DNA of 64,000 bases. Source: a virus. How positions within the stretch are numbered: position 1 is the first letter of the stretch; every line of letters starts with the position of its first letter. The notes beneath the pieces were generated by a model. That model saw only the letters and a list, made by a program, of their open reading frames with translations. It was not told the origin of the DNA and made no database searches. Position numbers and translations under genes: made by a program. Shown in pieces: positions 24,026 through 33,166 of the stretch. The DNA lies in IMG/VR virus record IMGVR_UViG_3300015265_000001, positions 62,001 through 126,000 of that record; one strand, given 5' to 3'.

Positions 24026-25483
24026 ATGAATGAATTGAACAAGCTGTATAAAGCCATGCTGATGGCCTGGGATTGCGTTATCAAGGATGACGCGCGCATC
24101 GTGGTATCCATCAATGGTGACGAGATCCCTGTTCGTATCGACGACATGGACATGTACCTGCCGCTGTCCGAAGTATTGGACGGCAACTGCATCGACAAGG
24201 TGTTCTTCCACCCGGCCTGTGAGAACGTGACCTCGAAGGAAACCGAAGTGTTCAAGGTGATCCGTCGCCTGTCGACACTCAAGCTCCTGAACACGTTCTC
24301 CGAGTACGTCCCGATCATGTTTGGCGTGGCCAGCAAGACGACCAAGCAAGCCTGGCGTCAGAACATCCTCGACATGCTCGAACCGCTCAAGTCGGCCAAG
24401 CGCACTTACCGTGACGAGCTGAAGAAGCTCTTCCAGCAGATGCAAGTCGAAGTCAACGACAACGGCGTGGACAACCGTTTCCTGCACATCAAGGTAACCA
24501 AAGGCGGCGGCCGTGGTAAGACCGGTGAAAAGGTCTACTACAAAGCCAAGCCGGTGTTCCCGTTCTACAACGAGATCATCAAACGCCTGGCACGTTCCGA
24601 GGGTCAGTCTGACAATCAGACCGTTGAGCTGAATGGCTACAGCGTGTCGATCGGTGCACTGAAGTTGGCTGCTCACCTGTTCCAGCAGATCCTGCCGGTC
24701 GTGGAGACACCGGACGATCTCGAGGTCGAGTCGACCAGTCAAGTGGGCGCACGTCTGTGTGCTTACCTGGGTTGCTACTACGAACTCGCCGAGCAGCTGA
24801 ACCGCATCCAGAACACCTTCCGTGCTGACTTCGACAAGGCCGGTGTCTACCCAATCGACACCAACTGGTACGAACACCTGGAAGAGCTGCCTGAAATCTA
24901 TCGTCAAGTGCCTACGCTGGATTACAACAGCCACAACACCCAGGACGAAGAACAGCAGGCCAACACCAACCAGCGCAACAACACCAATCTGTTCTCGGTC
25001 AGTGGCAATCGCAACCAGAACAATAACAACAACCAAAATAACAACAATAACAACTCCAACAACAATAACAGCGGTCGCGTAAACCTGACCAACGGTAACG
25101 ACGGTAGCTACGACACCACCGTACCGCCAATGGAATACGGTGACAACTACCTGAAGACCGAGATCGACTACGCCAACGGTCATGTCAACCACTACGCCGT
25201 CAACAACAACGGCAACCAGGTTATCTATCAGTGCACCCGTTACGCCAACTTGTTGCGTCGTATCGAAAGCAACATGATGAACAACATGGGCATGATGGGC
25301 ATGATGGGGATGGGTGGCATGGGTGGCATGAACATGATGGGCGGCCAGCAATTGGCCAACGGCATGATCCTGCTGCCTAACGGTATGACGGTAATGCCAC
25401 AGCAGCTGCAACAGATGATGCGCCCTAGCACCAGCCAAGGCGCTCCAGCTGGCACCAGCGACTACAGCGTGGCTACGTACTAA
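24026..25483 (+). CDS. Protein with Asn-rich and Met/Gly-rich low-complexity tracts
   Basis: This 485-residue protein has a folded front (1-300). An Asn/Gln-rich, prion-like stretch follows at about 310-352, including 25 Asn in one 40-residue span. After an intervening segment with several strands (about 352-410) comes a Met/Gly-rich tract (about 412-437) and a Gln/Met-rich end. Such tracts mediate weak self-association. It lies nine bases after its upstream gene and ends at a perfect terminator. By order it would match phiKZ gp70, whose role I do not know. A part in nuclear organisation or polymerase assembly is only a guess. Confidence 0.6.
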   Translation: MNELNKLYKAMLMAWDCVIKDDARIVVSINGDEIPVRIDDMDMYLPLSEVLDGNCIDKVFFHPACENVTSKETEVFKVIRRLSTLKLLNTFSEYVPIMFGVASKTTKQAWRQNILDMLEPLKSAKRTYRDELKKLFQQMQVEVNDNGVDNRFLHIKVTKGGGRGKTGEKVYYKAKPVFPFYNEIIKRLARSEGQSDNQTVELNGYSVSIGALKLAAHLFQQILPVVETPDDLEVESTSQVGARLCAYLGCYYELAEQLNRIQNTFRADFDKAGVYPIDTNWYEHLEELPEIYRQVPTLDYNSHNTQDEEQQANTNQRNNTNLFSVSGNRNQNNNNNQNNNNNNSNNNNSGRVNLTNGNDGSYDTTVPPMEYGDNYLKTEIDYANGHVNHYAVNNNGNQVIYQCTRYANLLRRIESNMMNNMGMMGMMGMGGMGGMNMMGGQQLANGMILLPNGMTVMPQQLQQMMRPSTSQGAPAGTSDYSVATY

Positions 25484-25497
25484 GCAGCCATAAGGCT

Positions 25498-25540
25498 AGC
25501 AGCCCTGGGTAATCCCAGGGCTGCTATACCTTTTCTTTTT
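25498..25540. terminator. Perfect bidirectional terminator
   Basis: AGCAGCCCTGGG pairs with CCCAGGGCTGCT around TAAT (25498-25525). ATACCTTTTCTTTTTT follows, between convergent genes. Confidence 0.85.
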
Positions 25541-25869
25541 TACCCTTTAACTGTATTGCTACGAGATATGGCTTTGTTGAGATCGCTCTCACTGATGGCC
25601 ATAAACGAATGGAGATCGGAGACATCCTGATTGGGATCGTTAATGTCGTTGATAAACGCCGTAGCCCAGCGTAGATGGGCGGGAATATTCATCGATCGCA
25701 TTACACGATAGAAATCAGTGCGGAACGCGTAAAGCATCGCCCGATCAACAATCGGCATCAGCTGGGCCGTACGCAACAGTATTTCTTTTTCAGAACGCAC
25801 TAGAATTTTGAAGGCGTCGGTATAGAAGAACTCTTTACCGTTGTCGGATTCGTTGTTTGGGATCGGCAT
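25540..25869 (-). CDS. Unknown small protein
   Basis: This 109-residue leftward protein is taken from the ATG at 25869, with GGAGATAGCA upstream; an in-frame TTG at 25881 overlaps that ribosome site and is rejected. The product is helical and charged, with a front rich in acidic residues. It is a lone leftward gene inside the polymerase block, divergent from the beta C-terminal gene. No family is recognised. Isolated small genes like this in early blocks are often host-takeover or regulatory proteins, but nothing in the sequence proves it. Confidence 0.65.
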   Translation of the reverse strand: MPIPNNESDNGKEFFYTDAFKILVRSEKEILLRTAQLMPIVDRAMLYAFRTDFYRVMRSMNIPAHLRWATAFINDINDPNQDVSDLHSFMAISESDLNKAISRSNTVKG

Positions 25870-25937
25870 TGCTATCTCCAAGCTAATTGTTAACTGGCTG
25901 CCCCATCCTTTATTGCTATAAGCGATATGGCAACCCT

Positions 25938-25961
25938 AATAAAACTTAAACCTATATCATC
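25938..25961 (+). promoter_or_regulatory. Early-promoter-like motif
   Basis: AATAAAACTTAAACCTATAT then CATC, 60 bases upstream of the beta C-terminal gene, matches the shared motif. GATATGGCA precedes it at 25924, as it does before the motif at 11951. Confidence 0.6.
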
Positions 25962-26021
25962 TTTGAGAATAGGCAGTCGGATCTCTTCGGAGATCGCGTT
26001 TAAGATAATAGGAGAAAGATT

Positions 26022-28298
26022 GTGAGTGATAAAAGTAAGGATTCTCCTGTAGAGGTCCCCCAGGTTGGGCTGGGGCGATTTAAGAAATGGGCTTACCTGG
26101 GTGAGAACCAACTCCATCCAGCAGTAATGGGCGTGTGCGCAAACCTGGTCGTGTTCCCATGGGTATCATCACCTACCCGTATTTACATGGTGGGCAACAT
26201 GATTCCAAAGGCCGTAGTGACCTCTGGAGCCAGCGAGCGTAAACTGAAGACCGGTAACGAATATCAGTACGCCAAGCAAGCCCGTTGCATTCAAGCACCA
26301 TCGAACATGACAGTCGAGGAGATCTTCTACGCTCAATCGGTCAACGGTGGTGAGGGTGACACCGACAAATGGGCGCCGGTGTATGTGGTGTTCCGTAACG
26401 AGGAAAAGGGCAAGTACGATATCATGGAGTTTCCACGATATAACGTACAAAACTCTTACGTCGGCTTCGAGTATGTGTATGACATGAACGTCATGCGCAA
26501 ACTGCGTAAGGGCGCCGTGTTCCCTAAAGGCACAATCTTCGCCAAATCACCTCGCATCAGTAAAGACGGCGAGTGGATGTTTGGTATGGACCTCAAGGTT
26601 GCTCCGGCTTCCTTCCACTATACCGAAGAGGACGGTATCGGCATTACTGAGAGCTGCGCCGCCACCAAACTGCGCTGCATGTTTGAGCATATGCGCTCTC
26701 ACGGCTGGAACGAAGATGAGTGGGTTCCGCTGACTCTGTACGGAGATAGCCCATTCCCGCAAAGTGGTGAGCGTATTCGTGAAGATGGCATTGTGATGGG
26801 TTTCCGTCGCCGTGTCTCTGCGAACGCGCTGGTGTCGCTGACCAAGAAAGCTTTGACCATCCCAGACGAGACTCACGACATCCTGTTCAGGGCGCCGGTA
26901 GACTCTGAGGTCATGTCGGTTGAAGTGATCAGTGAACGCATGAAGAACAAGTCGAATAACCGTTCGACCGAGTACATCAAACAAGCCCACACGAATATGC
27001 TGGAACGTTATGAACGTCGCCAGAATGACATGTGGAACGAAGTCATCCGCTGGCACAGTGGTCGCGTAGCGGCTAACCGCGGCAACAAGATCGCAATGAC
27101 CCGTCCGTTGAACCGGTTCATCCGTTTCGCCAAGGGTAACTATACCATCAACGCCAACACTGGTAAGCCTAACCCGCTGTTCCGTGCTGTGAAGCGTGTA
27201 CGTGTTAAAGACTGGAGTGTGACTATCCGGTTGCGTGAGATCGTATCCGGCCGTGCTAAGTTCAAGATGTCGGGTATGAACGGGGACAAAGGTGTTATCG
27301 TTCGGATTATTCCAGACGCTGACGCACCTCGTTATGATGACGGTACTGTGTGTGACGTGGTTGTTAACAACACACCAGCCTTCCGCCGTCAGATCTTCTC
27401 CATGCTGATGGAACAGTCGATCAACTTTATCAACGTCAACATCCACAAAGAAGTGGTGCAGTTGCATAAAGAAGGCGATTACGTCGGGGCAATGGAAAAG
27501 CTCATGCTGTTCTACGAAACTGGGTTCCCAGAGTTCGCGGAGTTGGTACAGCAAACGATGGTCACCCGCGAAGACATCATCGAGTACGTCAACGAAGTAG
27601 CGGCTACTCAGATCAGTGTGCATGTGCGTAGCGATACCAAGCTCTACGGCGTTGAGATCATCAAGGCCCTGCGTAAGGTGTACAGCTACAAACCTCAACA
27701 CATCACCTTCCGGGATTCCCTGGGTGAGATGGTTCGGTCGGTTAACCCTGTACTGATCACCAACCAGCACTTCATGCTGTTGGACAAGTTCGGTACGGAT
27801 ATGTCGGCGCAGTCTCTGCCGATGTCTAACCCGTTCGGTATGCCAGCCAAGCTTAACGAAGCCAACAAGTATTCCAGTTGGCTACGGATGGTCTGGAACC
27901 GTAACAAGGGTGAAACCGAAGGCCGCCTGACGCTGAGTCAAGTGGGTGCGAAAGAAACCGTTAAGCAGTTGGCAATGGGCTATGCTCCTGAGCTGCGGAC
28001 ACGGATGGCGCAACGTATTGTTCGGGCTGAAGATGGGTTTAACATTAACCAGATCATCAAGCCTGAAGAGTATGGGTTGAACCGGGCAGTGCAAATGTCG
28101 CGGAGCATGCTCAGTGACTCCGGTTATACCCTGCGTCGCGAACTGCCTTCTGATCGTTCGGATTACGAAGCACCGGATGCGTTGATTCCAAGAGCGCGAC
28201 TGGATGAACCTTTACCGGGTAACAGAACTGTTAACCCTGCCGGACTTCGTGCTGACGATGAGTTCGAGAAAGACTTTTTGCATAAGGAGACGTTGTAA
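26022..28298 (+). CDS. RNA polymerase beta, C-terminal fragment (non-virion enzyme)
   Basis: The 758-residue protein contains the conserved beta segment MSGMNGDKGVI (Lys423 equals a catalytic-site Lys of bacterial beta, family GRHGNKGVI). RIIPDADAPRYDDGT follows, aligning with the bacterial NPIEDMPYDENGT stretch, and then DVVVNN, aligning with DIVLNP. These mark the nucleotide-binding part of the beta subunit. The beta N-terminal lobes are missing and should be a separate gene outside the window. Order and content match phiKZ gp71-73. The start is a GTG with AGGAGA upstream. The stop overlaps the next start (TAATG), so beta and beta-prime C-terminal pieces are made together. Confidence 0.92.
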   Translation: MSDKSKDSPVEVPQVGLGRFKKWAYLGENQLHPAVMGVCANLVVFPWVSSPTRIYMVGNMIPKAVVTSGASERKLKTGNEYQYAKQARCIQAPSNMTVEEIFYAQSVNGGEGDTDKWAPVYVVFRNEEKGKYDIMEFPRYNVQNSYVGFEYVYDMNVMRKLRKGAVFPKGTIFAKSPRISKDGEWMFGMDLKVAPASFHYTEEDGIGITESCAATKLRCMFEHMRSHGWNEDEWVPLTLYGDSPFPQSGERIREDGIVMGFRRRVSANALVSLTKKALTIPDETHDILFRAPVDSEVMSVEVISERMKNKSNNRSTEYIKQAHTNMLERYERRQNDMWNEVIRWHSGRVAANRGNKIAMTRPLNRFIRFAKGNYTINANTGKPNPLFRAVKRVRVKDWSVTIRLREIVSGRAKFKMSGMNGDKGVIVRIIPDADAPRYDDGTVCDVVVNNTPAFRRQIFSMLMEQSINFINVNIHKEVVQLHKEGDYVGAMEKLMLFYETGFPEFAELVQQTMVTREDIIEYVNEVAATQISVHVRSDTKLYGVEIIKALRKVYSYKPQHITFRDSLGEMVRSVNPVLITNQHFMLLDKFGTDMSAQSLPMSNPFGMPAKLNEANKYSSWLRMVWNRNKGETEGRLTLSQVGAKETVKQLAMGYAPELRTRMAQRIVRAEDGFNINQIIKPEEYGLNRAVQMSRSMLSDSGYTLRRELPSDRSDYEAPDALIPRARLDEPLPGNRTVNPAGLRADDEFEKDFLHKETL

Positions 28299-30292
28299 TG
28301 GCCTTGCAAATTAACCTACGGGAGTTTGCCAACCTGAGCGAAAGCCAGGTGCTGCGTTGGCGTGGTTTCCGTATGGCCGTTGAGGTCACGGATGACCATG
28401 GCGAGAAAGTGAAGAGTGACACCTATGCCATGTTGTTAACCTGGCAGGGCATGATGATTCACCGTCAGTACAACAACGTACCGTATTCGGTAAAGGAGAT
28501 CATTCCAACCGGTAAGAGCGTCGTGTATAACAACAAGACGCTCGCCATTCCAATGAACTGGGTTATGGGTGAGATTGGCCCGAACATCCACGACCCAGTC
28601 GAATGGGATGCCATCAAGATGACCATTCACATGTGGCAGACCAAGTTGAATAACTTGATCGTGGTCATGAGTGAGACGTCGGTCATCTCTGCCATGGCAG
28701 AATCGGTAGACGACCTGATTGAAGACCCGGGTATTCGTGAGATCCATCGCAAGGTACTCGACAAGGAAGTCACGATCGATGAAGGTGAAGAGCTGTTCTC
28801 GGTTTACCTGAAGACGTCCGAAACATTGGACTACAACACGGTAGCCTTGCTGGCTCGTACGGGTGGTGTGAGTATCAACCAAGCGTATCAAACGGCGATT
28901 ATTCGAGGGGCGGTATTCGACCTCGATAACACCATCATGCCTAACCCGATCATGACTCGCTATGCGGACGGTGTAACCAACCTGGCGGACGCCATTGGTG
29001 ATAACCGTGGTGCTGGTAAGGCGCTCAACAGTAACGGCCGGGCACTGAAAGACTCGGAATGGTTTCACCGGAAGATTCACTTGTTCACGGCGATTATCCA
29101 TTCCATCGGTCACCAGCAGGACTGTGGGTCGCTTGACACGTTGCCTCTACGTATTGCGTCGACTGAGATGGCTAAGAGCTTGCTTGGCAAGTATCGCGTC
29201 CTGGAAGACGGTACACTTGATCTGATCAGCGTTAAGAACGTGAAGTCGATCAAAGCAGGCGAAGTGGTTAACCTGCGCAGTGTGAGCTTCTGTAACAGCG
29301 CAACCGGTGCACCGTGTGGTGTGTGTTATGGATCGATGAAGTCTGCGATCCCGTACAACCGGATGATGCGGAAAGATGCTAACGTTGGTATGTTTGCTGG
29401 CACCACGATCTGTAACCCATTGGGCCAGAAAATGCTGTCGACCAAACACTTTATCCGCAACGCTACCAGCAAGAAGTTCGTGCCTCATCATCGGGATAAA
29501 GAAATCATCACCTCCAACGGTGATCAGATCTTCCTCGTGAAAGACCTGTGCAAAGAAGGTACTCGACTGATTCTTAAGTCGACCATTGTGAAAGATTTGT
29601 CTGACCTGCGTTCCTTGGACATCATGGACGAGATCGCACTCAGCAAGTTGCCTTACTTTGGTGAAGTGACCTTCCAGTATGAGGTGGAAGACATCATGGT
29701 GGGCGGTACCACCACACAGCAACATCCAGCGCAGACGTCTGTGTCTTCTCGCCGTGCCCGCTTTTCTATGGGGTTCCTCCAGTACATACTGGAGAACAGT
29801 TGGACAGCCATGGACAAGAAGTTCATCTCGGTGGACCTCTCGAAGTGGAATCCCAACGACCCAATGTTTGTGTTACCCTACGTCCGTGAGGACTTGGATG
29901 CACACCGGGCTCGGGTGGAAAACTTCCTTACGTTCAACAAACGTAATGCGGCGTGGAAGAAACAAGTCGTTACGCCGAAAGTATTCGGCGAGGTGCTCTC
30001 GGAGTTCTGGACCTTGATCGATGCTGAAACTAAAGGCATCAACATGGTTTACGTCGAGGTCATCTTGGCTTGTGCGCTGACCAAGAACCCAGCGGAACAT
30101 ACGTATAAGCTGGCAACAGGACCTGGCGATAAGTACTTCTCCAGTTTTGTTACCTGTGTGGATAACCGTGGTTCGGGTACGATGTCGATCTTTGAACGGC
30201 AGCAAAACATCCTGAACCTTCCGAAAACCTTCGCGGTTAAAGACCGTCAACCAAGCGTGTTGGAATGTTTCCTGCAACACGCGGTGTCATAA
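28298..30292 (+). CDS. RNA polymerase beta-prime, C-terminal fragment (non-virion enzyme)
   Basis: The 664-residue protein carries the second beta-prime zinc site: Cys276 in QQDCGS, then Cys332, Cys340 and Cys343 (FCNSATGAPCGVCYG). This parallels E. coli Cys814, Cys888, Cys895 and Cys898. NPLGQKMLSTKHF follows, matching the bacterial EPGTQLTMRTFH switch region. The upstream part (about 185-260) would hold the bridge helix and trigger loop. It completes the beta-prime begun by the protein at 14219-15856 and corresponds to phiKZ gp74. A UUCG-loop terminator follows. Confidence 0.9.
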   Translation: MALQINLREFANLSESQVLRWRGFRMAVEVTDDHGEKVKSDTYAMLLTWQGMMIHRQYNNVPYSVKEIIPTGKSVVYNNKTLAIPMNWVMGEIGPNIHDPVEWDAIKMTIHMWQTKLNNLIVVMSETSVISAMAESVDDLIEDPGIREIHRKVLDKEVTIDEGEELFSVYLKTSETLDYNTVALLARTGGVSINQAYQTAIIRGAVFDLDNTIMPNPIMTRYADGVTNLADAIGDNRGAGKALNSNGRALKDSEWFHRKIHLFTAIIHSIGHQQDCGSLDTLPLRIASTEMAKSLLGKYRVLEDGTLDLISVKNVKSIKAGEVVNLRSVSFCNSATGAPCGVCYGSMKSAIPYNRMMRKDANVGMFAGTTICNPLGQKMLSTKHFIRNATSKKFVPHHRDKEIITSNGDQIFLVKDLCKEGTRLILKSTIVKDLSDLRSLDIMDEIALSKLPYFGEVTFQYEVEDIMVGGTTTQQHPAQTSVSSRRARFSMGFLQYILENSWTAMDKKFISVDLSKWNPNDPMFVLPYVREDLDAHRARVENFLTFNKRNAAWKKQVVTPKVFGEVLSEFWTLIDAETKGINMVYVEVILACALTKNPAEHTYKLATGPGDKYFSSFVTCVDNRGSGTMSIFERQQNILNLPKTFAVKDRQPSVLECFLQHAVS

Positions 30293-30311
30293 ACTCCGAG
30301 TCCTCCCATTA

Positions 30312-30343
30312 GGGGGGACTTCGGTCCCCTCTTAATGTTTTTG
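30312..30343 (+). terminator. UUCG-tetraloop terminator
   Basis: GGGGAC-TTCG-GTCCCC (30314-30329) within a slightly longer AGGGGGGAC/GTCCCCTCT stem, then TTAATGTTTTT. Confidence 0.8.
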
Positions 30344-30354
30344 AGGCTTTTGGT

Positions 30355-32691
30355 ATGAGGCAAGTCGCTACAGTATCAATGGGTCACACTTACCTGCGAA
30401 TCTTTGGGTACTACGGCGATTTCTGTGCAAAGGTTATTATTCCCTTCTGCCGTGCTCATTTGTACAAGGTTGGTAAAGTCCCAGTGCCTGGTAGCAACAA
30501 ACAGGCCTGGAAAGTAACCCACGTGTTCGCTCAGTCTAACCACGACAAAACTGAGTATCGGATTCCCGTAAGCTTAATGAAGGAATTCATTGAGTTTGCA
30601 CAATACCGGGGTTACAACCCTGCCCGGATTGCAATTGAAATAGAGCCAGAGATCGAAGGCGCTGATTGCGAATTTGAACTACGGCCTGAAATGTCCACCC
30701 CTCTGCCTGAGCAGGAGGAATGGATTGAATATCAACTGGCTGAGGGGGCGATCAAAATCAACAACGCCCCCACGGGCGGCGGTAAAGCGTTAGCCAACGA
30801 TACACCGGTCAGAACCGTGCATGGATGGCGTCCTATTGGGCAGCTCAAGGTCAATGACTTGGTCATGGCTCCTGACGGCTCTATGACGTACGTTACAGGT
30901 GTTTTCCCACAAGGGAGAACCCCAACCTACCATCTGATGTTTGAAGACCGTAGGAGCGTTGTGGCGTGCCCTAACCACCAGTGGGAAGTGCGCGCAGAAG
31001 GAGAGACTGAGTGGCAGGTTCGCACTACCCAGCAGTTGGTGGACAGTGGGAAGACTTGGTACATTCCTTTAACAGCCAGTGAACGTAATCCTGATCGTGG
31101 GGATATCATCGAACCTTACCTCATTGGTAAGACCGACCGTATCCTCGGCGAGAAATATCTGGAAGGTTCTCACTCTCAGCGGATGGCTTTGTTGCGCGGT
31201 CTGCTAGATAACGGTGGTGAGCCACAAGCTGACGGCTCGATCCTCTTCAAGACCGAATACGGTATTACGGCCAAGATGGTTCGTGACCTGGTTCGGAGCA
31301 TTGGCGGTATTGCTGAGGCCAAGTTCAGGAAGTTCAAGAACTCGGTTATTCTCCGTCATCGGACCCCGGAGATCCTCTTCACTGATGAGGCAAAACAGGA
31401 CAAGCTACGGAACTCGGAGAATCGTGATCTGGCACTGAAGATTGTGTCCATCGTCGAATCGAACCCCACCGAGACCACCTGCATTGCCGTAGAGCACCCG
31501 AGCCACTGCTTTGTGGTAAAGGACTACATCGTTACCCACAACACCTACATGAGTCTCTATACGGCCGTTAAACTCGGCAAGCGTGTTCTCATTACGGTAC
31601 AACCGCGTTACATCACCACCTGGATCAATGACATCGATAAAACGTTGATCATGAAACCAGGCGATGTGGTTGTGTGGGAAAACTCGTCGTTGCCATTACT
31701 GGGAGAAAACATCGAAAAGGGACTCCTCAATCCTAAGATCGTTATCGTGCCGTTCTCCAGGATTTCGGGGTATTTGCGTAACAACCGTAAAGACCCGGAT
31801 GCGGTTCCGCTTGGCAAGATCTTTGAACAGATCAACCCAGGTCTCCGCATTGTGGACGAAGGGCATGAATCGTTCCATGAGATCTGTCTGTCGCTGTTCC
31901 ATGGTAACGTTAAGAAGTTGATTACCAACTCAGCTACGTTGAGTGGTGATGACCCGTTCATGAATCGGATGTACAACTTCATGTTACCGATCAGTCTCAG
32001 GCTTAAGGAACCTGAACCTGAAAACTATATCGACATTGTTGCTTACATGTACCACTTGTGTCAGCGCAAGTTCTTCTTGAAGACGATGCAGTTCGGTAGC
32101 TATAACGACATGGCGTTGGAGGCGTCCATTCTGCGAAGTCCTGTCTTGACTGAGTTCTACTTCAAGATTGCGAAAAGCATGTTCATCGAGTATTACCTCG
32201 GTATCGGTGAACCAGGAGAACCGGGGTACATACCACCCATCAGGGAGCCGGGTACCAAGTGTCTGTTCTTCTTCTCGCGTATTGAAATGTGCGAGACCAT
32301 GTTGGCGATGTTTCAAAAGACATTCCCCCACCTGGACTTCTGTACCTTCCTCGGTACGAAAGATAAGAAGACTCCGACGAAGTATCTGGAGCATGAGATC
32401 GTCATTACCACGCCGGGCAGTTGCGGTACGGGTAAGGACATCCCTGGGTTGGTCAGGACGTTCTGTTTCCATACGGTCTTCTCGACCCAACGGAACAAAC
32501 AGATGATTGGGCGGCTACGTCAGTTCCGCGGCAAGTTCTCCCACTTCATTGGCAGGATCACGCCAATGTTTATCTTCGCGTTCTGCAACGACATCGGTAA
32601 GCACCAGGAGTGTTTCCAGAAGCGGCGTATTGCTTTTGCCAGTAAGGAAAAGAGCTTCAAGCTTATTGAATCTAACTGCTCGCTCAATTAA
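30355..32691 (+). CDS. SF2 DNA/RNA helicase interrupted by an intein
   Basis: The 778-residue precursor is a superfamily 2 helicase split by a protein-splicing element at residues 145-396. Joining the flanks gives a 526-residue protein with Walker A APTGGGK+T, motif II VDEGHE (a DExH box), motif III NSAT, and motif VI QMIGRLRQFRG. The intein sits exactly between Lys and Thr of Walker A, so the precursor cannot bind ATP until spliced. The helicase follows the beta-prime gene as in phiKZ (gp75 position) and probably acts in replication, recombination or transcription inside the phage nucleus. No clear ribosome site other than GGCTTTTGGT is seen. Confidence 0.88.
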   Translation: MRQVATVSMGHTYLRIFGYYGDFCAKVIIPFCRAHLYKVGKVPVPGSNKQAWKVTHVFAQSNHDKTEYRIPVSLMKEFIEFAQYRGYNPARIAIEIEPEIEGADCEFELRPEMSTPLPEQEEWIEYQLAEGAIKINNAPTGGGKALANDTPVRTVHGWRPIGQLKVNDLVMAPDGSMTYVTGVFPQGRTPTYHLMFEDRRSVVACPNHQWEVRAEGETEWQVRTTQQLVDSGKTWYIPLTASERNPDRGDIIEPYLIGKTDRILGEKYLEGSHSQRMALLRGLLDNGGEPQADGSILFKTEYGITAKMVRDLVRSIGGIAEAKFRKFKNSVILRHRTPEILFTDEAKQDKLRNSENRDLALKIVSIVESNPTETTCIAVEHPSHCFVVKDYIVTHNTYMSLYTAVKLGKRVLITVQPRYITTWINDIDKTLIMKPGDVVVWENSSLPLLGENIEKGLLNPKIVIVPFSRISGYLRNNRKDPDAVPLGKIFEQINPGLRIVDEGHESFHEICLSLFHGNVKKLITNSATLSGDDPFMNRMYNFMLPISLRLKEPEPENYIDIVAYMYHLCQRKFFLKTMQFGSYNDMALEASILRSPVLTEFYFKIAKSMFIEYYLGIGEPGEPGYIPPIREPGTKCLFFFSRIEMCETMLAMFQKTFPHLDFCTFLGTKDKKTPTKYLEHEIVITTPGSCGTGKDIPGLVRTFCFHTVFSTQRNKQMIGRLRQFRGKFSHFIGRITPMFIFAFCNDIGKHQECFQKRRIAFASKEKSFKLIESNCSLN
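30787..31542 (+). mobile_element. Class 3 intein in the helicase Walker A motif
   Basis: This 252-residue in-frame insert starts with Ala (ALANDTPVRTVHGW) rather than Cys/Ser and ends VTHN before Thr+1. It has the class 3 WCT triplet: Trp210 in CPNHQWEV (block B), Cys376 in TTCIAVEHP (block F) and Thr397 as first downstream residue. In this class the block F Cys is the first nucleophile. A single degenerate LAGLIDADG-type motif, LLRGLLDNGG (about residue 282), survives in the centre, suggesting a decayed homing endonuclease. Codon use resembles the host gene, so the insertion is not recent. Confidence 0.88.
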
Positions 32692-32725
32692 TATAGGCGA
32701 GTATCCCTAATAACGGACAGTTGAT

Positions 32726-33166
32726 ATGCACAAGTTTGCAAGTGGTACAAAGACTGTCACCAAGGCTGTGATACTGGATTGTCCCGGCCTTGGTTTGGCC
32801 GGGGATCTGGTAAGTACCGTTGTTGGTGAATCCATTTCTGATTTCCTGCTCAACCTGACAGATGTTGATTGTCGTATTGATGATGAGTGGTACTACTCAC
32901 TTCTAAGAGAGCGTCTTTATAATGACGACGGGGAAGTGATCTCCTGGTGGTATTCCGAACAGGAGAAGTTGATGTTCGAACGAGACCCGTACGGGCACGT
33001 AATGTTGTATGGCCAACAGGTAAGCAACTATCTCGAGGTCATTGCAAGAATGAACGAGGAAACCATTAACCTGCTCTATTCCAGTCTGGCTATGGAAGAG
33101 ATCACGGTGAGTAGTTTGAACCTCAAAGATAAGCTTATACTTCTTGTGAGAGGAAGACAACCATGA
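32726..33166 (+). CDS. Unknown small protein
   Basis: This 146-residue protein begins 34 bases after the helicase. It is acidic, helical in the middle (ISWWYSEQEKLMFERD), and ends with a strand, DKLILLVRG. Its stop overlaps the next start. It is the first of three small coupled genes that end at a strong terminator, and the general layout of helices closing with a strand resembles the 5031-7218 group. Function is unknown. Confidence 0.6.
   Translation: MHKFASGTKTVTKAVILDCPGLGLAGDLVSTVVGESISDFLLNLTDVDCRIDDEWYYSLLRERLYNDDGEVISWWYSEQEKLMFERDPYGHVMLYGQQVSNYLEVIARMNEETINLLYSSLAMEEITVSSLNLKDKLILLVRGRQP

Noticed and set aside
23759-25438. A 559-codon reverse-strand frame rich in His, Val and Leu
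   Set aside because: It mirrors the Asn-rich and Met/Gly-rich tracts of the rightward gene and has no ribosome site or recognisable domain.
31195-31235. Active homing endonuclease within the intein
   Set aside because: Only one degenerate LAGLIDADG-like motif is visible and the central region is too short for a full two-repeat enzyme.
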